DNA from: Lacipirellula limnantheis
GTDB taxonomy: Bacteria > Planctomycetota > Planctomycetia > Pirellulales > Lacipirellulaceae
Direction of reading: 5' to 3'
Length of the DNA: 64,000 bases
Assembly (NCBI RefSeq): GCF_007746075.1
Contig: NZ_CP036339.1
Location: 620,001-684,000, forward strand
In this document: positions 7,251 through 16,093 of the stretch, in pieces
Layout: each line of letters begins with the position of its first letter
How positions within the stretch are numbered: position 1 is the stretch's first letter
Notes under the pieces: generated by a model
The model's database searches: none
What the model saw: only the letters and a program-made list of their open reading frames with translations
Told to the model about the DNA's origin: nothing
Program-made: the position numbers and the translations under genes

Positions 7251-9878
7251 TCACGGGCGCTCGGCCGTCCGTTCTCCGTCGATCTGCTCCACCGTCACCA
7301 GGCCGACGTCGATGTACTGCCCGCCGGTCGTCTGCTCGCAATGGACCGCGAGCGTGTTCCCCGTCGGCTTGAGCGACGCCAGCGCCTGGTCGCGAATCGG
7401 CAGCGTCTCATACTGCCCGTTAAAGCCGCTGCACGTCGCGGCCAGCACGCCGTTGAGATACACCTGGGCGTTTTCGTCGTGATAAATGTATAGCTGCAGG
7501 CGCCGTACGTCGGGCGCTGCGGTCAGATCGAACTCTCGCCGCAACCAAATCTCGCGAGTCGTCCATTCTGCGCCAAGCCGGGCTCCCGGCGTCTGCCGAC
7601 TGCCGAATCCCGCCTTTCCTTGGCGCCAGGCGCTGGCATCGAACTCTGGTTCCTCCCAACCGGCGGCCGGCTCCTCTGTCGTGAATCGCCACGTCACCGG
7701 CTGGACGTCGGCTGCCGGCGCCACTGTCGTGATCTTCGGCGGCGCTGGCATCGGCGCGAAGTTCTTCGCCTGCGTCTGGTCGCGTCCCGCGTATTTGCGC
7801 CACAGTTTCTCGTTGTAGAGCATTTGCAGAAAAACGCCGCCGACGACCGGCCGCGCCGTGAAGCCGACCTTGCGGCCATTGTCGGATTTGTACCAATCGG
7901 TCATCGGCGAGCGGTCGGGCGACTCATTAAGGAAGCGATAAACGGGGCAGACGAGCGCGTCGAAGTCCTCACGGTCCTGCGTTAGCGTCGCCGTCCACAA
8001 TATCCAATCGAGCTTGGTGTAGACGTTGCGGTTATCGAGCGGCAACCCATAGGCGTTTTGCGACTTCAGATAAAAATCCATTTCCCGCCGTCGCACGGCG
8101 TCCGGAAAGAGATTCAGCCCGAGCAGCTTGTCCCACACCAAATTGTACTTCTGACTCCACGTTCCGGAGCGATCGAACGTCAGGCGAAAGTGGTCGCCGT
8201 CGTCGGCTTCCTGTACCCAGCGTGCGGCATATTCCTCGGCAACTTTGCGATACGCGGCCGCCGCTTCGTCGTCGCCGCGCATCTCGCAAAGCTGGGCGTA
8301 CGCCCCTAGAGCACAAATGGCCTTCGCCGACAGGTTGACGTTGTGCGCCAGATGCCCGGCAAAGTCGTCGGTGCAGAGCTGGTTGGGCGGATCAAACCCC
8401 TGCTGCTTCAAGTACTCGGCCCACGCCGAGAGTTGCGGCCAATACTGCGAAGGGTAGTCGGCGTTGCCCTCCATCTGCGCGAGCGCCGCCATCAACAACA
8501 AGAGGTTGCCGCTTTCCTCCACGGGCATCTGATTCTCTTCGGTCTTCTCGCCGCCGCCGTAAACCTGGCCATTCGCCTTCGGATAAGTCCCCAGGTCGTG
8601 CGGCGCGAAGGGGAATATCCACCGTTCACTCGCCGCATAGTTCATAAACGGCTCCAGAAACGACTTCGTCAGCGACGGGCCAAACAGCAGAAATTGCGGA
8701 GCCATCGGGTAGAAAACGTCCGAAGTGGCGATGCAGCCATTCGAGTGATTCTCCTTGCTGAATTGCAGCGGCTGCCCGTTGGCGTCGGCGACGAACTTGC
8801 CGGCGGCAAAACATTGGCGGTACGCCAGCGTCGCAACCGCAGCGTATTCTTTGCCTCCCGCTTCGAGCAGATCGTGGCCAAGCTCGGCGTCGAAGTCGTC
8901 GCAACGCTTCATAGTCGTCGCGTAGTCGCGGGCCGCTTCCGTCAGTAGCCCCGCGGCGTCGAGTCCGTTCCGTCGCCAGTAGGGACGCAGCTGCCGGTGC
9001 ATGTATTCGATCGAGTAGAGATCGTCGTACGCGAGCACGAGCCACCGCTCCACTGGCTCCGAACCAACCTCCAGCAAGTCAAACGCAATGGCGCCGGCCA
9101 GCTCGGTTGCGCTGTTGGCCTCGATCGGAGTCTGCGGCGCGGCTGGCGCGCCGGCGCCGCCCGCGGCAAACTCATCGCGCAGCTTTGCAGGCTCGCCCAG
9201 CATCGACGCCCCGTCGAAGCTGTTCGCTGCGAGATACAGGTAGCCCCAATCGATCCGCAGGTCGTCCCCTTTTCGCCGGAGGACCGCCTGCTCCTGCGAT
9301 CCTAGCCGCACCGCCGACAGCCCCTCGATCGCTTCCAAATTCCCCGCGACCGCCTGGCCAGGAACGTTTACCGTCAGTTCAGCCGACGCTTGGAACAGTA
9401 GCCGCACCTCGTGTTGCTTCCCATCCCCCGACTGCGCTCGGTAAGTCACGTAAGTAATCGGCCGCGACAACAGATCGACGTCTTCCGGCAGGGCCGGCGT
9501 CGTGAACCCGACGCGCAGCTGCACGCGGTGCCCGAAGAATTCGTATACCGTCTGCGTCGGCGTGATCGTGACGCCGGTTTGCTCCAGCGCCGGAGCCGAC
9601 GTCGGCTCCGTTCCCATCAGGCGATAGAGCTTGCCGTCGATCAAGGCCAGACTGGTCAACCGATGCGGTTTGCCGGTCCAGTGGACCGTGTCGGCGTCAC
9701 TCAGCCGATCGGCTGGCGACCAGATGCTGAAATAGGGGTCGCACGCCACGAGCGGCGTCGCGGGCGCCGCCAAGGGCCGCGCGTGCAGTTCAGCGGCCGT
9801 CGCCCGCGGCTTGGTTTCTTGAGCGTGAACCGAACCGACCAGAAACGCCAGTGCCGCCGCCGTCAACAAGCCACGCAT
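7251..9878 (-). CDS. Glutaminase A-like protein (DUF4964/DUF5127/DUF4965/DUF1793) with extra C-terminal beta-sandwich domain
   Basis: 875 residues from ATG 9878, which gives a signal peptide ending near SVHAQ; the frame is open to another ATG at 10010. The order matches fungal glutaminase A-type proteins: an N-terminal segment with PLVACDPYFSIWSPADRL, a beta-sandwich, then an (alpha/alpha)-barrel-like region with KENHSNGCIATSDVFYP, EESGNLLLLMAALAQ and KYNLVWDKLLGLNLFP. Family knowledge suggests a secreted glutaminase or glycosidase-like hydrolase. After about residue 715 there is an additional domain (WRFTTEEPAAGWEEPEFD to VHCEQTTGGQYIDVG) that looks like a galactose-binding-type jelly roll. 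It probably anchors the enzyme to a polymer. Activity is inferred, not certain. Confidence 0.78.
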   Translation of the reverse strand: MRGLLTAAALAFLVGSVHAQETKPRATAAELHARPLAAPATPLVACDPYFSIWSPADRLSDADTVHWTGKPHRLTSLALIDGKLYRLMGTEPTSAPALEQTGVTITPTQTVYEFFGHRVQLRVGFTTPALPEDVDLLSRPITYVTYRAQSGDGKQHEVRLLFQASAELTVNVPGQAVAGNLEAIEGLSAVRLGSQEQAVLRRKGDDLRIDWGYLYLAANSFDGASMLGEPAKLRDEFAAGGAGAPAAPQTPIEANSATELAGAIAFDLLEVGSEPVERWLVLAYDDLYSIEYMHRQLRPYWRRNGLDAAGLLTEAARDYATTMKRCDDFDAELGHDLLEAGGKEYAAVATLAYRQCFAAGKFVADANGQPLQFSKENHSNGCIATSDVFYPMAPQFLLFGPSLTKSFLEPFMNYAASERWIFPFAPHDLGTYPKANGQVYGGGEKTEENQMPVEESGNLLLLMAALAQMEGNADYPSQYWPQLSAWAEYLKQQGFDPPNQLCTDDFAGHLAHNVNLSAKAICALGAYAQLCEMRGDDEAAAAYRKVAEEYAARWVQEADDGDHFRLTFDRSGTWSQKYNLVWDKLLGLNLFPDAVRRREMDFYLKSQNAYGLPLDNRNVYTKLDWILWTATLTQDREDFDALVCPVYRFLNESPDRSPMTDWYKSDNGRKVGFTARPVVGGVFLQMLYNEKLWRKYAGRDQTQAKNFAPMPAPPKITTVAPAADVQPVTWRFTTEEPAAGWEEPEFDASAWRQGKAGFGSRQTPGARLGAEWTTREIWLRREFDLTAAPDVRRLQLYIYHDENAQVYLNGVLAATCSGFNGQYETLPIRDQALASLKPTGNTLAVHCEQTTGGQYIDVGLVTVEQIDGERTAERP

Positions 9879-10061
9879 AGCCGCCGCCAAAGATTCGAGA
9901 GGGGTGATCGAGTCCACACCCTTCAGGATTCGCTTCGACGCGCGTCGAATCAATGAGATCCTTTGGCGCGACGGCGCGAAATGGTTTCGCGCGGACAGCA
10001 GACGAAGCAACGAATATCTAGGGCAATTTGGCTGTTTTTGGCGGCATCACGCCGCAAAGTC

Positions 10062-11906
10062 TCAATTCCCTGGAGAACCATGTTCAATTGCTTCGGCTAC
10101 TCTTGCGGCCCGTTCTCGCAGCTTTGGCTGTTTGGCCGCCGCTTTGGCGACCCGCAGCGATTCGGCATTGGGGTAACGTTCAAGCACTGCGAAGACCAGC
10201 TCGCGTTCGTCGTCGCGCTGGGCCGCTTCCAGCGCCGCGGCACACATTTCCGCACGCTCCGCCTCCGACATCTTGAACTGCCGCGCGAGCCGAATGTAGG
10301 AACGCAGCGCCCGCACCTGGTACTTTTCTCCCTTGGCGTTCTTCGCGAGATCAAGCAAAAGCGGCGCCGCGTCAACTTCCATCCAGTTGCCCAGAGCGCG
10401 CGTTCCGGCATCGAGCACTTGATCCTCGCCGTCGTTCATGGCGTTCCCCATCGCCTGGAGAGCATTGCCGCCGCCGACTGCGCCAAGAATATCGACGATC
10501 TGCGCCTGCGCCGCCGGTGACGCATTGGCGATTGCCTTCGCCAGTTCCGCAGCACAGGCGTCTCGATCGGGCATGCGAACGCTCGCCGCCTTGAGTGCGC
10601 GCCACGCAACCGCGGCGTCGCTTGGATCATGAGCCGTCAGGCACTGCTTCACCAGCAGCGGCAGTTGCTCCGCCGAAACCGTTGCCCCGAGCGCCGCCAG
10701 GGCGGCGTGCCGCACGCCGGCGTCAGCGTCATTCAGCGACGAAGTCAGCGCGTCGATGGCATCGATTCGGCGCTTCCCCACCAGGTTCAGCAAGATCGCC
10801 AATTTTTTTCCTTTAGCCGTCGGCACGAGCTCGACGAGATGGCCGTTGACCCGATCGCCCGGCATCTCCGCGAGCGCTGTCGCGGCTGCGAGGGCGACGT
10901 CGGCATTATCGTCGGCGGCCGTCTGCAGCAGTGCGTCGACGTGAGACGCATCGTCGGCACGAGCCAGCAGTCGAATCGCCGCCAACTGCATCGAATCGTC
11001 GTCGCTCACTGCCGCCGCAAGAATCGCCGGCGCTTCGACCGCGTCTCGGCGGTCTGCCAGGGCGTAGATCAACAGCGCCGCGCGATCGGCGGGCGCCGTT
11101 TCCAGTTCCTTCACGAGCGTTTCAGCCACTTTAGCGCCCGCGAGTTCCCGCGCCGTGCCGAGCCCCAGCTGCAGAAACTTCTTATCGTCGCTGCGCAGTT
11201 GCTCGACGAGCAATGGAATCCCCGCGTCGCCGCGAGCGAGAATCGCTCCGCGCGTTGCTTCCAACTTTCGTTGCTTCGGCACGTCGGCGGCCCGGGCTTC
11301 GTCGTAAAGCGTCGCAGCTTCATCCGCTTTGCCCGCGGCCAGCAAATCCTCGGCGGCCAGTACCAATCCCAGGGCGGCCGCGTTCCGTACGGCCCCCTTC
11401 TCATTCTTGATCGCGCTGCGCAGCGCGCCGATAGCTTGCTCGCCGCCGGTCTGACCTAACGCCCAGGCGGCGGCGTCGACCAGCTCCGCATCATTCGACT
11501 TGATCCCTGTCGCCAAAGCTTCCGCCATCAGCGGCACGGCCGCATCATCGCCGCGGACGCCGAGTGAGTTGATGGAGCCAATCGAGAGATTGCCTTTCGT
11601 CTTTGCCAGCGAATCACGCAGCGCCGCATCAGCGGCCGAATCGTCGATCGCTTCGAGCGCTATCCGCGCCCACGAGGCAAGTTGTTCATCTTCGAGCAAC
11701 GGCGCCAGCAGCGACACGGAATCTTTCGTTCCGAACACCGCCAGCTTCTTACAAGCAATCGCCTTCTCCGCCGGCTGCCCTGTCTTGAGAACCTCAATCA
11801 GCTCCGCCTCGTTGGTATTAAACAACTCATCAGCCGTTGCCGCAGAAATAGCTAACAACGGCAAGGACACTGCCAAGACACGAACGAGTTGCATCTGAAT
11901 CGTCAT
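10062..11906 (-). CDS. Secreted HEAT-repeat protein
   Basis: 614 residues from ATG 11906, with GGAGAG eight bases upstream and a signal peptide (MTIQMQLVRVLAVSLPLLA...). The rest is a solenoid of HEAT/PBS-lyase-like repeats rich in Ala, Leu and Asp, such as DADAGVRHAALAALGAT and KAIACKKLAVFGTKDSVSLL. Such proteins act as protein-interaction scaffolds; no enzyme motif is seen. It lies 183 bp downstream of a Tat-exported Gfo/Idh/MocA protein on the same strand, with a long inverted repeat between them, and may or may not be cotranscribed. Confidence 0.85.
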   Translation of the reverse strand: MTIQMQLVRVLAVSLPLLAISAATADELFNTNEAELIEVLKTGQPAEKAIACKKLAVFGTKDSVSLLAPLLEDEQLASWARIALEAIDDSAADAALRDSLAKTKGNLSIGSINSLGVRGDDAAVPLMAEALATGIKSNDAELVDAAAWALGQTGGEQAIGALRSAIKNEKGAVRNAAALGLVLAAEDLLAAGKADEAATLYDEARAADVPKQRKLEATRGAILARGDAGIPLLVEQLRSDDKKFLQLGLGTARELAGAKVAETLVKELETAPADRAALLIYALADRRDAVEAPAILAAAVSDDDSMQLAAIRLLARADDASHVDALLQTAADDNADVALAAATALAEMPGDRVNGHLVELVPTAKGKKLAILLNLVGKRRIDAIDALTSSLNDADAGVRHAALAALGATVSAEQLPLLVKQCLTAHDPSDAAVAWRALKAASVRMPDRDACAAELAKAIANASPAAQAQIVDILGAVGGGNALQAMGNAMNDGEDQVLDAGTRALGNWMEVDAAPLLLDLAKNAKGEKYQVRALRSYIRLARQFKMSEAERAEMCAAALEAAQRDDERELVFAVLERYPNAESLRVAKAAAKQPKLRERAARVAEAIEHGSPGN

Positions 11907-11949
11907 GACTAAATCTCTCCAAGACTGGAGTAAGTGTTCTAATATTTTC

Positions 11950-12045
11950 TCTCTGCGTTCTTCTTTGCGCCCTCGCGCCTTGGCGTGAGACAATGTTTTT
12001 GTAGATCTCACGCCAAGGCGCGAAGACGCAAAGGAAACGCAAAGA
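11950..12045. repeat. Long intergenic inverted repeat (GCGCCTTGGCGTGAGA family)
   Basis: A perfect 17-bp arm CGCGCCTTGGCGTGAGA at 11974-11990 pairs with 12006-12022, extended outward by CTTTGCG/CGCAAAG and more A/T-rich matches. Loop of 15 bp. It lies between the Gfo/Idh/MocA and HEAT-repeat genes and could terminate transcription or mark a mobile repeat. Its wording resembles the repeat at 14539-14672. Confidence 0.85.
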
Positions 12046-12077
12046 AATGCAAATGAGAGTGTCAGTTAAACAGCCGA

Positions 12078-13367
12078 CTAAATCTGCCACGGCTCCCGCA
12101 GCGCTTCCGAACGCAGCCGGTTCGCTTGCTCGTCGCCCACAAACTCATGTTTCGCGAGGTCGTACTTCAACGACCGATTCAGGGCCAACGCGATGTTCGT
12201 GGCGTGGCAGGCGATGTGCGCAAAGCAGGCCGCCTCGGCGTTCCCTTTCGGTTGGCTGCGCGTCTTCACGCAGTCGAGGAAGTCGCGCACATGGAACGTC
12301 GCCGGATAGCCGCCAATCTCCGCCACTTCGCGACCTGCCAGGAGTTCCGGCGAGCTCAGCACCAACTTGCCACTGTCGCCCGTTTCGACCCAACCTGTTT
12401 CACCCTCGAACCGCACCGGGCATGAGCCGAGCGGCATCCACCCCTCTTCGCGGAAGATCAGCTCGACGCCGTTCGCATACCGCGCGACGATCTGCTTGTT
12501 CGCCGGCGGATCGTATTCGACCGGCGCCTGCCCGTCGGCGTCGACTGCCCATTGGCAGAGGTCGACGCAGTGCGAACCCCACTCCAGCACGCCGCCGCCG
12601 ACGAGGCCGCCGCCTTTCTCGAAGTTGAACCCGTCGAGCAGCTTCTCGTTGTACGGCCGCCACGACGCCGGGCCGAGGTACATATTCCAGTCGACCACCT
12701 TCGGATCAGGCGTCGATTCCGCCGGCAGCCAACCGCTCATCAGCGCCGACATCCCAGCCGGGTGAGCGTAAACCCGCTTCAGCTTGCCAAGCTTCCCCGT
12801 GCGGGCCAGTTCGCAGGCAAACGCGAAGTGCGGCAGATTCCGCCGCTGCGTTCCCACCTGGAACACGCGCCCGGTGCGCCGCATCGTGTCAACAAGGTTG
12901 AGGCTCTGGGCGATGTTCTTCGTGCACGGCTTCTCGCAATACATGTCCTTGCCGGCGCGAGCCGCGTACATCGCCGCCGTCGCGTGCCAATTCGGCCCGG
13001 TGGCGATCAGCACCGCGTCGATGTCGTCGCGACCCAGCAGCTCGCGGAAGTCGCGATAGGTGTCGCAGTCTTGATTGCCATGGTGCTCGTCGGCGATCTT
13101 CTTCACGGCATCGCGGCGCGCTTGCTTCACGTCGGCGACCGCCAAGAACTGCACGTCGGGCTGCTCCAAGAAGCAGCCGAGGTCGTATGTGCCGCGATTG
13201 CCAATGCCGATGCCGCCGACGGTGATCCGCTCGCTCGGCGCCACTGCTCCATCCCGCCCCAATGCCGAGCTGGGGATGATGGTCGGTGCGGCGACGGCGG
13301 CAACCCCGACGGAAAGCGCCGTCTTCAAAAAGCGGCGACGATGAAGTGTCGTCTTGGCGGAAGACAT
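12078..13367 (-). CDS. Gfo/Idh/MocA family oxidoreductase, Tat exported
   Basis: 429 residues; ATG 13367 is preceded by AGGAGAAG. The N-terminus has a twin-arginine signal (HRRRFLKTALSVG). The Rossmann-type nucleotide site reads VGGIGIGNRGTYDLG, and the family signature around the active-site lysine is AGKDMYCEKPCTKN. Members oxidise or reduce sugars and inositols with bound NAD(P); Tat-exported ones are abundant in planctomycetes and probably act on periplasmic carbohydrate breakdown products. Substrate unknown. A second member is encoded at 49569-50867. Confidence 0.92.
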   Translation of the reverse strand: MSSAKTTLHRRRFLKTALSVGVAAVAAPTIIPSSALGRDGAVAPSERITVGGIGIGNRGTYDLGCFLEQPDVQFLAVADVKQARRDAVKKIADEHHGNQDCDTYRDFRELLGRDDIDAVLIATGPNWHATAAMYAARAGKDMYCEKPCTKNIAQSLNLVDTMRRTGRVFQVGTQRRNLPHFAFACELARTGKLGKLKRVYAHPAGMSALMSGWLPAESTPDPKVVDWNMYLGPASWRPYNEKLLDGFNFEKGGGLVGGGVLEWGSHCVDLCQWAVDADGQAPVEYDPPANKQIVARYANGVELIFREEGWMPLGSCPVRFEGETGWVETGDSGKLVLSSPELLAGREVAEIGGYPATFHVRDFLDCVKTRSQPKGNAEAACFAHIACHATNIALALNRSLKYDLAKHEFVGDEQANRLRSEALREPWQI

Positions 13368-13674
13368 GGAAAGACTTCTCCTAAGATTGACGGAGAGTTA
13401 TGGTGAAGCACTGCGGGTCCCTGGCGAACCCGCTGAACGCGACCACGAGACAAAGGCGGAAAAGTGCTGACCGACGCCATCCGGACGCATGCTTGCTCAA
13501 TGGCGGAACGCGCCGCGCAGCTTCGATCAGGGCCGCCCGTTATTCTAACAGATGGCGCCGCCCGCGACATCATGTCGCCAATATCGCCGGAAGAACCGTA
13601 ATAACGTTGGCGCCAAACTGAACCCTTGCGCGAACTCTCACCCAATCTCCTCTTCATCCGGGCGGACGCGATCT

Positions 13675-14517
13675 ATGAGACTTCCTACTCATACCCGTTT
13701 GATGCTGATTCTCGCCGCGTGGAGTTCCGTTTCCGCGCTCGTTCTCGCCGACGAATTCGCCGACTATGGCGCCTCGCTGAGCAAACGCCTTGGCCTCCAG
13801 GCCACCGCGCTCGAAGTCGCCGGTAAACGCGCGTTCGTCATACTGCCCGCCGCCGAAAAACAGCAAACGCCCCAACCTTGGATCATGTACGCTCCGACGC
13901 TCCCCGACTACCCCGACCAGCACGAAGCCTGGATGCATCGCCAATTCGTCGAAGCGGGGATCGCCGTCGCCGGCATCGACGCGGGCGAAGCCTACGGTAG
14001 TCCCGATGGCTGCCAAGCGCTGAGCGCCCTCTATCAGCAACTGGTCGAGCGCCGCGACTTCGCTCGCCAACCTTGCCTGCTTGGCCGCAGCCGGGGCGGG
14101 CTCTGGGTAACGAACTGGGCGGTCGACAACCCCGAGTTGGTCGCCGGCATCGCCGGCATCTATCCCGTCTTCAATCTGCAAGATTACCCGGGACTCGCCA
14201 ACGCGGCCCCCGCCTACCATCTCACGGAGTCGCAACTCCAGCAGCAGCTCGCCGAGTTCAATCCGGTCGCGCGCCTCCAGCCGCTCATCGCGGCGCGCAC
14301 GCCGATGTTCATGGTCCACGGCGACGTCGACGACGTCGTGCCGCTCGCCACCAACTCAGCGGCCGTCGCCGAAAAATTCCAGTCCGCCGGCGCCGGCGAT
14401 TGCGTGACCATCAAAGTGATCAAAGGCCAAGGACACAACTTCGACGAGTCATTCTTCAAATGCCAAGAACTCGTCGACTTTGCGACCAAACAAGCTCGCG
14501 AAGGGGCACAGCCTTAA
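13675..14517 (+). CDS. Secreted alpha/beta hydrolase, prolyl-oligopeptidase/dienelactone-hydrolase type
   Basis: 280 residues from ATG 13675, chosen for its signal peptide (MRLPTHTRLMLILAAWS...VLA). The nucleophile motif is GRSRGGLW, the acid residue is likely in MVHGDVDDVVPL, and the catalytic His is in GQGHNFDESF near the C-terminus, so the triad is complete. Close relatives are annotated as prolyl oligopeptidase family or generic hydrolases; the substrate is unknown. It is a single gene flanked by the Gfo/Idh/MocA promoter region and a long inverted repeat. Confidence 0.8.
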   Translation: MRLPTHTRLMLILAAWSSVSALVLADEFADYGASLSKRLGLQATALEVAGKRAFVILPAAEKQQTPQPWIMYAPTLPDYPDQHEAWMHRQFVEAGIAVAGIDAGEAYGSPDGCQALSALYQQLVERRDFARQPCLLGRSRGGLWVTNWAVDNPELVAGIAGIYPVFNLQDYPGLANAAPAYHLTESQLQQQLAEFNPVARLQPLIAARTPMFMVHGDVDDVVPLATNSAAVAEKFQSAGAGDCVTIKVIKGQGHNFDESFFKCQELVDFATKQAREGAQP

Positions 14518-14538
14518 GTGTTTAGAGGCCCGCAAGTC

Positions 14539-14672
14539 TCTCGCAGAGGCGCAAAGGCGCAGAGATTCGCAAAGAAAATCAAATCAACAAAGCAAGGAGA
14601 GAGAAGAGGATAAGACAGTGGGTCGCCGTCTGCCTTCTTTGCTTTCCTCTGCGCCTTTGCGCCTCTGCGAGA
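14539..14672. repeat. Long intergenic inverted repeat (GCAGAGGCGCAAAGGCGCAGAG family)
   Basis: A perfect 26-bp arm at 14539-14564 pairs with 14647-14672, separated by 82 bp of A-rich, GC-poorer spacer. It sits between two convergent genes (ending at 14517 and 14693), so it may act as a bidirectional terminator; its length also fits a non-autonomous mobile repeat. Confidence 0.88.
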
Positions 14673-14692
14673 AACTAAAAAGCCAAGCCAAC

Positions 14693-15958
14693 TCAAGCAA
14701 CCAACTCCCCAATCACCTTCCCCCCGTTCGCAATCTTCATCGGCCGCCCATTGCTCGCCGTGAAGACAGTCTCTAGCGAGATTCCCATCGCCCGGCAGAC
14801 GGTCGCCATCAGGTCCTCGCTGCTGTACGGCTCAGTCGTCACCGCCGTGCCGTCTTCGTTGGTCGTCCCGATCACCTTGCCGCCCGGAATTCCGCCGCCC
14901 CCCAGCACCACGCTCCAGCTGCGGGCCCAGTGATCGCGCCCCGCATTCTCGTTAATTCGCGGCGTCCGTCCGAATTCACCCATCCAGAGGACGAGCGTGT
15001 CGTCGAGCAATCCCCGCTGGTCGAGATCCTCCACCAGCGCGCTCATCGCCTTATCAAGTTCCGGCAGTTTCGTCTCCAGCGTCGTGAAGCAATTCTGATG
15101 CAGGTCCCAACCCCCCAGCTGCACCTCGACGAACGGCACGCCCGTCTCGACCAGCCGCCGCGCCATCAAACAGCCGCGACCAAACCCGGTCGTGCCGTAG
15201 CGCTCCTTCATCGCCGTCGGCTCGCTGTCGACCTTGAACGCCTCCATCTGCTGGCTCGACATCAGTTCGACGGTACTCTTGAGCACCTTCGCATGCTCCG
15301 CCGCCGCGCTGCCGCGGTTCTGGTCGATGAACCGCCGCTCCAGCATCCCCAACAATTGCATCCGGTCGCTCATCCGCGCCTTGTCGGCCGGCGTGTCGAG
15401 ATCGCGCACACGCCCGTTCGAGTCGACCTGAAACGGCGCATACGCCATGCCCAGGAATCCCGGCCCCTCGCTTGCCCCGCCAACCGAGACGAACGGCGGA
15501 ATCTCCAGCGCTGCGGTCTGCGCCGCCAACTCATAAGCGACGACCGATCCGTATCCCGGATGAATCACGTTCGGATTCGGCACAAATCCGGTGTGGAGGT
15601 AATATGTCCCGCGCGTGTGGTCCGCCTCGCGCGTGCTCATCGACCGCACGATCGACAAGTGATCCATCTGCTTCGCCACCATCGGCAGCAGCTCGTTGAT
15701 TTGCCCCGCGCCCGCCGTCGCGATCGGCTTGAACTTGCCGCCGGTCGTCGCCCCCGGCTTCATGTCCCACATATCGATCGTCGGCGGCCCGCCCCCCATC
15801 CAGAGCAAGATGCATGCCTTATGATCGCGCTTCAACGCCGCCGCATTCGCCCGCAACGAATGCGTCAGCGCCAGCGCCGGCCCCGCCAGCGCCGAAGCCC
15901 CCGCCAAATGCTGCATAAAGTGCCGACGAGACATCCCGCGAGGAGTGGTGAAGTTCAT
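14693..15958 (-). CDS. DUF1501 protein, Tat exported (second copy)
   Basis: 421 residues. SRRHFMQHLAGAS near the N-terminus is a twin-arginine-like signal. DUF1501 marks: ILLWMGGGPPTIDMWDMKPG, LMARRLVETGVPFVEVQLGG, LVLWMGEFGRTPRINENAGRDHW and a C-terminal MGISLETVF. It follows the DUF1549/1553 gene at 16094-17977 on the same strand after 135 bp. It is clearly related to the copy at 3742-5034 but belongs to the longer-motif subgroup. Function unknown. Confidence 0.9.
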   Translation of the reverse strand: MNFTTPRGMSRRHFMQHLAGASALAGPALALTHSLRANAAALKRDHKACILLWMGGGPPTIDMWDMKPGATTGGKFKPIATAGAGQINELLPMVAKQMDHLSIVRSMSTREADHTRGTYYLHTGFVPNPNVIHPGYGSVVAYELAAQTAALEIPPFVSVGGASEGPGFLGMAYAPFQVDSNGRVRDLDTPADKARMSDRMQLLGMLERRFIDQNRGSAAAEHAKVLKSTVELMSSQQMEAFKVDSEPTAMKERYGTTGFGRGCLMARRLVETGVPFVEVQLGGWDLHQNCFTTLETKLPELDKAMSALVEDLDQRGLLDDTLVLWMGEFGRTPRINENAGRDHWARSWSVVLGGGGIPGGKVIGTTNEDGTAVTTEPYSSEDLMATVCRAMGISLETVFTASNGRPMKIANGGKVIGELVA

Positions 15959-16093
15959 GGTCAGTTGCGAGTTACGAGTAGCGAGCGAATCCCGAACCCT
16001 GTCACCCTGAGGTACTCCGAAGGGTCCGGCCAGCCTACCGACCCGCTTACCGAATTCCTCGGAGTACCTCGGAATGACAAGGTCCTACAAACT

